Positions 57,492 to 64,000 of a stretch of DNA of 64,000 bases are shown here, in pieces. How positions within the stretch are numbered: the stretch's first letter is position 1; each line of letters starts with the position of its first letter. The notes beneath the pieces are model-generated. The model was given only the letters and a program-made list of their open reading frames with translations, searched no databases and had not been told where the DNA came from. The stretch comes from Massospora cicadina (Eukaryota > Entomophthoromycota > Entomophthoromycetes > Entomophthorales > Entomophthoraceae): NCBI GenBank assembly GCA_022478985.1, contig JAKSZP010017439.1:1-64000 (forward strand). The letters are read 5' to 3'. Made by a program: the position numbers and the translations under genes.

Positions 57492-57628
57492 AAAAAATTA
57501 CTTAAGGTGGGTCGACCTTGGGACAAATATACCACGGCAAGAATTTTCTAGCCAGTACAGGTTTCAAACTCAAAACCTGCACTAGGGTGGAAGCAGTTTT
57601 ACCTGCCCGGCTAACCACCCTTAAAGAA
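57492..57628 (-). repeat. Probable tRNA-derived SINE
   Basis: A 137-bp insert is flanked by an 8-bp duplication AACACTCT (57484-57491 and 57629-57636). On the minus strand it has a good RNA polymerase III A box, TAGCCGGGCAGG (57602-57613), and a B box, AGTTTGAAACC (57560-57570), 31 bases apart. A perfect 7-bp T-arm-like stem (CAGGTTT with AAACCTG) encloses an 8-base loop. The 3' end is a T run rather than an A tail. Box order, spacing and the T arm support tRNA ancestry. Only one copy is in the window, so the family assignment is open. Confidence 0.65.
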
Positions 57629-57636
57629 AACACTCT

Positions 57637-58244
57637 TAGTATTGCAAAGATTAGTATTTAAATGTATTAAGGATCAAAATGAGCGAGGCGTGAATTTTGG
57701 ATTAGGTTATAAATAGACAAATTAGGGAAAAAAATAAGTTTTGGCTTATTGAAGCTCTCAAGTCTCACATTGCTTAGATGGGATGACCAATGGAAGGTCA
57801 GTTGCAGTAAGATCAGTCTGTTAAACAAGGATTTGATATATCTGATACAATCACCGTGTAGGAAAATTTTTTACACCTGATGGGACCCCTCTCCAAGGCT
57901 ATAAAAGGGTTGGTATCCGCATAGGTGGTTTAACTAAATTATTAATGGAATAGGGAGGAACCTCAGATGGAGTCCCCTGATTCCAGCACATGGTCGGTGC
58001 AATCTAACTGCACAAACTAGTGCTATTTGACCAAGAAGTATTATTTTAAAGTTTTCCAAAGTTTGAGGGGTTCCACTGAGAATCAACCAGGGTCTTTTGG
58101 CCAATATTCTTGTTATTTTCATTCAAGCTGCTCTTATCCCAATATAAAACTTGTAATTGTCCGACATTACCACATTTCAGCCTATTTTCTCCCAAAACAT
58201 TCTTTTCTTGAAGCTGAGAGGGTAAATGTCTAACAGTCCATACT
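57637..58244 (+). other. Degraded stretch before the protease of element I
   Basis: No domain is seen over about 600 bp. A TATA-like word (GCTATAAAAG, about 57899-57908) is present but has no gene behind it. The stretch may be decayed gag C-terminus, or may contain further unrecognised insertion. Confidence 0.35.
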
Positions 58245-58339
58245 ATGAAATCCATCTTGTCGAGCTACCTAAAAACCACTCAAAAACGAACATCCACCTT
58301 CTGGACCAAGGAGGTCCTAGATCTGTCTTATAACTTTAA

Positions 58340-58670
58340 AGGAAAACTCAACAAGGTGGAAGTAGTCATTCAAAAAGTCTGGTTGATGGCCACCCTGGAT
58401 ACTGGATCCCCATTGAACGCAATTTTCCTCAAAGCTGATCAAAAAGATCAAGCTGGCGCCTGACTTGGAGTACAATCAAGAATTTGGAACCGCAGACCCA
58501 AACAACACCTGCGCAATGGGGCATACTCTTCACTTCCCATTTGAATTTGGAAGCTCATCTTATTTGCCCCCGCTGTGGTCTTAGACAAAAACACCTATGA
58601 TATGCTCATAGGTACCCAGTTTATGATTGAATACGAGGGAATAATCAACATGAAGCAAGGTTTCCTCTCG
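58340..58670 (+). pseudogene. Aspartic protease of element I
   Basis: The frame from 58245 reads VWLMATLDTGSPLNAIF with the catalytic DTG intact. In the next frame it continues with LAPDLEYNQEFGTADPNNT and HFPFEFGS, and frame 58575-58814 begins VLDKNTYDMLIGTQFMIEY. These match the corresponding parts of the proteases of elements H and D. At least two frameshifts break it. Confidence 0.82.
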
Positions 58671-58683
58671 TTACTCAACTATG

Positions 58684-58735
58684 AAGTCCCTTATAGTTTT
58701 TTTTTAGTACTAGATGGTCCCAAGTCCCTTATAGT
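58684..58735 (-). repeat. LINE-tail micro-insertion 4 with target duplication
   Basis: AAGTCCCTTATAGT stands at 58684-58697 and again at 58722-58735. The 24 bases between read GGGACCATCTAGTACTA plus an A run on the minus strand. It lies in the pol region of element I, and here no sister copy exists to show the empty site. Confidence 0.85.
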
Positions 58736-59339
58736 CTTATCCAATAAAGATCTCAACAAGAACATATACTCTTGCCTGGCAGGATATCCATTTTCCGCTT
58801 TGACTTTACATTAAACCACTTCTGGGCACAATTCAAAAAATGGCCTGATTCAGTGGATGCTAAGATGGTATTCCTTTTATGCTTCAGATGAGGTAGTGAT
58901 TAAGCCAGGTGAACAACGAGTAATTGACACAAAGATCATGCTCCAAATCCACACAACTGCTTGTTGCACCTCGTAAGTATTGAGGGCGTTAGCCCCTTTT
59001 GAGCCTCGGTTATTGCCTGGTATACTAGACCCAGCCTACCAGAGGCCTATTAATCTTCTGTTGGGGATCCTTACCAGCAAGGACCTCATTGGAAGAAAAC
59101 ACCAGGAGATTATCAGAGGCTTATTAAGCCCTGTAGAGGACATTGAACAAATTCACTTCATTAGCTCTACGTTGAATATGGGCTTGCCAACGGATAACCT
59201 GTTATGTACCTTACCCAATGTCCATACCTCAGATGATCAGACCCCAGATGAACTTGATAAAGTTCATACTTTATTGGATGGATTTAGTGAAATTTTCTTT
59301 AATTTGGATAATGATTATGACCACATGAAGGACTGAAGC

Positions 59340-60230
59340 TCATTGAAGTAGTAATGCCTGTCCCATTTGGTCAAAGCCTTACAACAATTCAAAGGTGGAA
59401 GAACAGAAGATGAGGACTGAGCTCAAGCAGTTATTAGACGCGTGGTTACTATTTCCTTCAAAAACCCCTTGGTCTTCCCCCTTTTGCTAATCAAAAAGAA
59501 GAACGGAGGTCTTTGGGCAGTCATGGACTACCACAAATTAAATAAATTCACGAAAATGGATAGCTATACTATCACCTGCATTGATGACGCCCCTGGCTCA
59601 ACTCTCTACATCTAAGCTTTTTCTCCACGATGGACTTGGCTAGTGATTATTGGCAAATGGACCTTTCTCCTCAAGACCAGGAGAATTATGCTTTTAACTG
59701 CAGTGAGGGTCTCTTCCAACCCACCAGATTACCTCAAAGGTTGTGAAACGTCCCTGCAACTTTTCAGAGCGCCATGGAGCACGTCTTGCAGGGTTTAAAG
59801 TTAAGTTGCATCATCATATATCTAGATGACATCATGGTGTTCTCCAAGACCTTTACCAAACATCTTACTCACTTGGAGGAAGTGTTTCAACGATTACGTG
59901 AGTCTAAAATCAAATTCAAACTCTCCAAATGCACCTTTTTCCAGAAGAAGTTAGATTTTTAAGACACGCCATATCTCAGGAAAGAATTTAACCTACACAG
60001 GATAAGGTTGAAGCAATATCAAAAATGCCTTCCCTTAAAAATCCACGAGATACTCAGGTATTATTAGGGATGATGGGGTATTATCATCAGTTGATCCCTA
60101 AGTTTGGCCAACTTAGTGAGCCCTCGTCCGCCTACTGACTAAAAACACCCCTTTCCATTGGGGTGCGTAATAAAATGCCGCTTTTGAGATTCTGAAGAAA
60201 CTTCTACAACAACGTCCTAGTCTAGCATCT
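59340..60230 (+). pseudogene. Reverse transcriptase of element I
   Basis: Frames give STMDLASDYWQMDLSPQDQE (about 59625-59685), FNCSEGLFQPTRLPQ, NVPATFQSAMEHVLQGLK and the intact catalytic box CIIIYLDDIMVFSKTF (about 59810-59855). HLTHLEEVFQRLRESKIK and SKCTFFQKKLDF follow (about 59860-59962). The connection continues degraded (GMMGYYHQLIPKF-like, about 60070-60110). Sequence jumps from here to integrase near 60300, so RNase H is absent. Confidence 0.87.
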
Positions 60231-60299
60231 TCTGATCCACTTCACTGGGTTAATTCCTGCCCAGTGCTTTTATGGCCTACTATATTTAGTTTATCACTG

Positions 60300-60645
60300 T
60301 ATCTTAACAATGTCCCCATTCCATGTTCTGTATGGGAGGGAACCAGGGATACCCGCCATTTTAGCTAAAGATGTTTTCTCCTCTAAAGTTGAGGAGCCTG
60401 AGAAAGCCATGAGAAAATTACTCAACGCATCATTCAGCTTTAATCCGAGGCTTTTTAACCTAGCTAAACAGTTTCAAAGGAGGGACAAACTGCCAATGAG
60501 CTTAGGACTCCCCTATCTTCATTCAAAGTGTCTGACCTGGTCTTATACTACCATATCCGCATCACTTCTAGAAGCGGTAAGTTTAGATAAATTTGGGAAA
60601 GTCCCTTCACTTTCACTTACAAGAGAGGGAATGAGTATTCTATAA
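60300..60645 (+). pseudogene. Integrase C-terminal end of element I
   Basis: The frame 60310-60645 starts MSPFHVLYGREPGIPAILAK, the well-known segment that follows the integrase catalytic core (SPxxLLYGRxP). It then passes KVEEPEKAMRKLLNASFSFN. The catalytic core and the zinc-binding part upstream are deleted, so this fragment lies about 70 bp after the RT remnants. It precedes the 3' LTR by about 90 bp. Confidence 0.82.
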
Positions 60646-60732
60646 AGTCTTTGGATACAAGTATTACCATAAACAGAGTACAAGGACGCATTTTACGCCC
60701 CTATTCTTCCCCCAACATTCTTGAAGGGGTAA

Positions 60733-61594
60733 TGTTGGACAATCGCCTTTTTGTTTAAGGGAGAAGAATGCTTTGGGTGCAAATAGTCCTTATGATGGGG
60801 AGTTCACCCGCTCACCAACTCAAATTTAGTGTTTGTCGAATAAATTACCTGCCCAAATTTATAATAATCTATAAAAATTTTAATAAGGGTAAAATTGGCC
60901 CAAAAGCCCTGGTCAATTATCAGTGGAATCCTTAGAACTGGGGTAGTACTTCCAACCCCCTCCTCTGGTCAAATAACTCTATGATTAAAGGCAGGGCTAC
61001 ACCAAGCCTGCGGCGAAATCAAGGGAGTTGCACTGAGAGTACTAAAAAAAGGGAGTTGCACTGAGGATCCTCCCCATCCTGATTATAATTTGATTCGTGC
61101 ACCTACACTCCAAAACACCCCTTTTATAGACGTGGAGGGGATCCCAAAAAAGGCAACTAATTTCTCTTATGTTGATTGCCTAAAATATATAAGATTTTTG
61201 CATCATGGACTTGTAATACCTATTATCAACACTCCATCAGCCGTTCCTGGTAAAGCAATGCTAGTTTTGAGAGCGTTGATAGGTCAAACACCCACATTTT
61301 ATAAAAAGGATTGAAGCTAATAATGAATTTACGCCTATCTTGCTTTAAGCCTTGAGTTATTTAAATACTAGCCAGCGAGATTAATATAGGGTTCACTTCT
61401 TGACCCTCTCGCTGCCACTAATAAAAATTCATAAAATTCACTTTTTTTAACTTATAAGAGTAGTATTTTAACTAGTGGGCACAAAACCCCCTTCATTTAT
61501 TTTGGAAGTTGAGATAAATAATTTTCCTGCCAGATTGTTGAAATAAGGGGCTAATTAGCACCTTCAAGCTTACAATTAAAGCCTGAAACCAACA
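60733..61594 (+). repeat. 3' LTR of element I
   Basis: Begins TGTTGGACAATCGCC right after the purine tract CTTGAAGGGGTAA, ends CCAACA, and is followed by CCATC. It contains micro-insertion 5. Confidence 0.92.
61021..61065 (+). repeat. LINE-tail micro-insertion 5 with target duplication
   Basis: AAGGGAGTTGCACTGAG is present at 61021-61037 and 61049-61065. Only 11 bases, AGTACTAAAAA, lie between. The matching position of the 5' LTR has a single AAGGGAGTTGCACTGAG and no insert. The event therefore happened after the element had integrated. Confidence 0.9.
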
Positions 61595-61599
61595 CCATC

Positions 61600-62621
61600 C
61601 TCAGGTCCGTGTTGTCAGAAATCAGAAGAATTCTTGACCCTGGTGCACTTACTGCAATTTTTCCATCACAGAGCAAGACATGCTAAAAATGACTTGCTGA
61701 GGAGGTGGGAAAAGGGCTTTCAGAATGAAGGGAGAAGCTCTTCACACTGACATCCCTATCTCGCCTCAAGAATTATCTATGACCTCTAATGAATCTGGAG
61801 ATATTGTACCTGAAGAAGTTTTGGTACCCTTTGATAATAAAGAACTTGTAATGCTTACTCTTTTCCTGATGAACCTCCTATGTTTCTCACGAACCTCTTC
61901 TGTTTGGAAGTCTGGTTACTTATGTCGCTGTTCAAGTTATTAAATTCTGGCCCATGCATCATTAACTGTGGTTCCCTATGAAAGTCATTTATCCAAACTG
62001 ATGAAAAGTTTCAAGATCGCTCTGGACTTGCTGTACTACATGAAATACAGCACAGCTGGACCTCAGTGTACACAATCCATAGGGGCTTATTCTTCTCTAC
62101 CTATCAATTTTGGAAGCTTTTGAAAATATCCCCAGCATGGCACTGATACTTTGAGCTATGACCTTCTTCTAAGGACTCAGTCTCTCTAGGACTACTCCGC
62201 AGTAGTGCATTATGACGAAGGAATTAAATTCCCGCTGGGACATCAGGTCCCCTTGTTTTCAAAGCCTCGCAAAACTCTGAATTGGAAGTCAAAGCTTAAG
62301 CTTGCCTATTAGAGTAAGTGCCAAACCAATTGACTTGATTATTATGTAAGGGGCTCTTAAGTATGGATGCCCTCACCTGTAGTCGATGGCCATGAAGGCA
62401 CGCCCATCTATTTACCTAAAACAACCACTATATCTCTGAAGTCCTAGGTTAATGTTGACACCCAAGTTCACGTCAATATCCCCTTTGGATACCTTCTGGA
62501 GTTCCAGGGGTCTAGATAAACCATCGGTCTAAGAGGTCCTAACCTGTCTAGGATTTTTATATCACGCCTATTCCAGATCCATATTGGTGTTACTAGCCAA
62601 TTTACTGACAAACCTAAGGTA
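61600..62621 (+). pseudogene. Region between gag and RT of element J, degraded
   Basis: A frame at 61725-61943 includes ISPQELSMTSNESGDIVPEE and VLVPFDNKELVM, an acidic linker of the sort that precedes protease. A protease active site could not be recognised with confidence. The rest of the stretch has short frames only. Its place directly before RT implies it is the gag-protease-RT linker of element J. Confidence 0.4.
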
Positions 62622-63765
62622 GTGGGCCTTAATAGTCTAGCCGCTTATGTCAGCCTCTTACCAAAAAAGGCTGCTAATGATGTCCACAGCTTTGGATGTT
62701 CAAGCGAGTTTGGTTTGGAGACACCCCCATCAGTAGACCTAGTCGACACTTTTATCAGAAATGGTCTCACTGGGGAACAACAGCGCCAAGTTGGAGAATT
62801 ATTAGAGGAGTACTCAAACCTCTTTTGGCCTCTACTTAAAATTTCGGAAAAATGAGTGGGGCACTACATCATGTGGAGACTGTGGACTCTTCTCCCTTTT
62901 AATCCTAACCTTACCAAAAGAGTAAGGTTGAGGAAGCCTTCTAGCGGTAGAGATTAAGCAACTACTTGACGCCAGACTATTGGTGCCTTCTAGCAGTCCT
63001 TGGGCCTCCCCCTCCTGTTGGTATGGAAGAAGGATGGCAGCCATCAGGTGGTGATGGACTAACGCTGGCTCAACTCCATCACTAAGAACGACAGTTATCC
63101 ATTGCCCCAAATAGACGACTCTCTTTACTTTCTCGCCAGATCACAATACCTTTCCGCATTGGATCTTGCTAGCAGATATTGGCAAGTAGAGCTCACCCCA
63201 AAAGCCAAGCCAAGTGTGCACTCATAGAAAACGAGAGGCTATCCAAACCCACAAGGATACTCATGGCCTTTGCAACGCGCCAGACACCTTTTTAACGCGC
63301 CATAGATGGGATCCAGAGTCTTGGATCTATATTGTCCTTGTATATCTTGAAAATATAACCTTTATTTCGCAAAACTTCAATGGTCATTTGAAACACCTAT
63401 AGGAAGTCTTCAATCGTCTTAGGAAGAGTTAAATAAAACTCAACCCTTCGGAGTGCTCTTTCTTCCAATTTGAAGTAGAGTCCCTCAAACAAGGTTAAAA
63501 GATGGTTTATAGCTCATTATGGACAAAGTTGATGTCATTGAAAAGACGTCACGCCCCCAGAGCCTGAGTGATATTCAGGTATTCATTGGAATGATGGGTT
63601 ATTATCAGCAGTTCATCTCTTGGTTTGCTGACCTATCTAAGCCCTTGTTTTGCCTCCACCAAAAGAATGTGTCTTTTGTATGGCGGCCTAAACAGAAACA
63701 TGCTTTAAATGCGTTAAGGACCGCTTTTTGCAATAAACTTAATATAGTTCATCAGTTCTAATCAA
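62622..63765 (+). pseudogene. Reverse transcriptase of element J
   Basis: Frame 62622-62855 is the RT entry (LTGEQQRQVGELLEEYSNLF). Blocks in other frames are VWKKDGSHQVVMD, NDSYPLPQIDDSLYF, LSALDLASRYWQVELTPKAK, HGLCNAPDTF and the catalytic box IVLVYLENITFIS (about 63330-63370), where YxDD has become YLEN. The connection frame 63519-63761 reads IQVFIGMMGYYQQFISWFA and VSFVWRPKQKHALNALRTAF. Heavily frameshifted. Confidence 0.86.
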
Positions 63766-63769
63766 CCTT

Positions 63770-64000
63770 TATTGCTATTTATGTATGCGAGTGATATCGC
63801 TGTTGGGGCCATAATAGCCCAGCAGGATGAAAAACAAGTCAACTATCCAGTAGCGTTTTTCAGAAAGACCTTAAGCAAGGCTGAACAAAACCATAACATT
63901 ACTGAGCGGGAATGCCTGGATGTCTTGTTAGCAATCAAACACTTCCAGCCCTATCCCTATGGCACCCAATTTACCATTGTCACTGATCATTCCTCGCTCC
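63770..64000 (+). pseudogene. RNase H of element J, cut by the window edge
   Basis: The plus strand gives LFMYASDIAVGAIIAQQDEK, PVAFFRKTLSKAEQNHNI, TERECLDVLLAIKHFQPY and FTIVTDHSSL. All three acidic blocks of RNase H are visible and appear in a single frame up to the edge. The domain and the following integrase continue outside the window. Confidence 0.88.

Larger units (their letters stand above)
55228..61594 (+). mobile_element. Ty3-type LTR retrotransposon I, internally deleted
   Basis: LTRs of 837 bp (55228-56064) and 862 bp (60733-61594) start TGTCAGA/TGTTGGA and end CCAACA. The flanks are a perfect CCATC duplication (55223-55227 and 61595-61599). Gag, protease and RT follow on the plus strand, but RNase H and the integrase core are missing between about 60230 and 60300. 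A SINE candidate (57492-57628) and two LINE-tail micro-insertions (58698 and 61038) entered later. The length difference between LTRs comes mainly from the second of these micro-insertions. Confidence 0.93.
43851..64000 (+). mobile_element. Ty3-type LTR retrotransposon J, split by H and I, runs off the edge
   Basis: Pieces are 43851-44230 (primer site and leader), 53791-55227 (gag), and 61600-64000 (start of pol). Elements H and I, each with perfect 5-bp target duplications, fill the gaps. The primer site TGGTGCTCACTAAAGGGG, a collagen-like segment in gag, and an RT similar to that of elements D, H and I place it in the same lineage. RNase H is cut by the right edge. All frames are broken. 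Confidence 0.72.

Noticed and set aside
1..64000. Host genes, rRNA or functional tRNA genes
   Set aside because: No long intact frame with a host-type domain, no rRNA-like block and no complete cloverleaf was found; the only tRNA-like structure is the SINE candidate at 57492-57628.

Overview
The window is eukaryotic nuclear DNA made almost entirely of transposable elements. I found no intact host gene, no rRNA, no canonical tRNA gene and no prokaryotic operon structure. Identifiable parts are chromodomain Ty3-type LTR retrotransposons, non-chromodomain Ty3-type elements, two full-length endonuclease-type LINEs, a Helitron Rep relic and a probable tRNA-derived SINE. Nearly every reading frame is broken by stops and frameshifts, and the older copies look CpG-poor, so this is old, probably silenced repeat DNA from a large repeat-rich genome. 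The chromoviruses and LINEs are compatible with a fungus, possibly an early-diverging or large-genome one, but I cannot place the organism from sequence alone.

Layout, left half. A minus-strand gag-like coiled-coil frame touches the left edge (65-643). A minus-strand Helitron Rep relic runs about 1075-15960. It is split by chromovirus B (2400-14001, minus), which is itself split by chromovirus C (2553-8611, plus), and by a solo LTR (14051-14861). When the insertions and one copy of each target duplication are ignored, the Helitron reading continues across both joins. After AT-rich DNA (15961-17200) comes LTR element F (17201-42529, minus, only 582 bp internal). Its right LTR is split by Ty3-type element D (18500-32961, plus) and by the deleted chromovirus E (33321-42422, minus). 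D carries an unidentified AT-rich insertion with a roughly 50-bp satellite (about 22669-30151), into which LINE A has jumped (23901-29168, plus). E carries LINE B in its left LTR (33542-39996, minus).

Layout, right half. A Ty3-type element J (plus) has a primer-binding site at 43851 and pol running off the right edge. It is interrupted by element H (44231-53785, minus, target duplication GGGGC) and element I (55228-61594, plus, target duplication CCATC). Element I contains the SINE candidate (57492-57628).

The most unusual signal is a set of five micro-insertions, each only about 11-24 bp long. They correspond to the extreme 3' end of a LINE B-like element (core GGACCATCTAGTACTA plus an A run), and each is flanked by its own 13-18 bp target duplication (856-874, 8887-8898, 17300-17321, 58698-58721, 61038-61048). 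Three lie in one LTR of a pair whose sister LTR still shows the empty site, so they are real insertions. LINE B at 33542 carries nearly the same tail, which identifies the likely source machinery.
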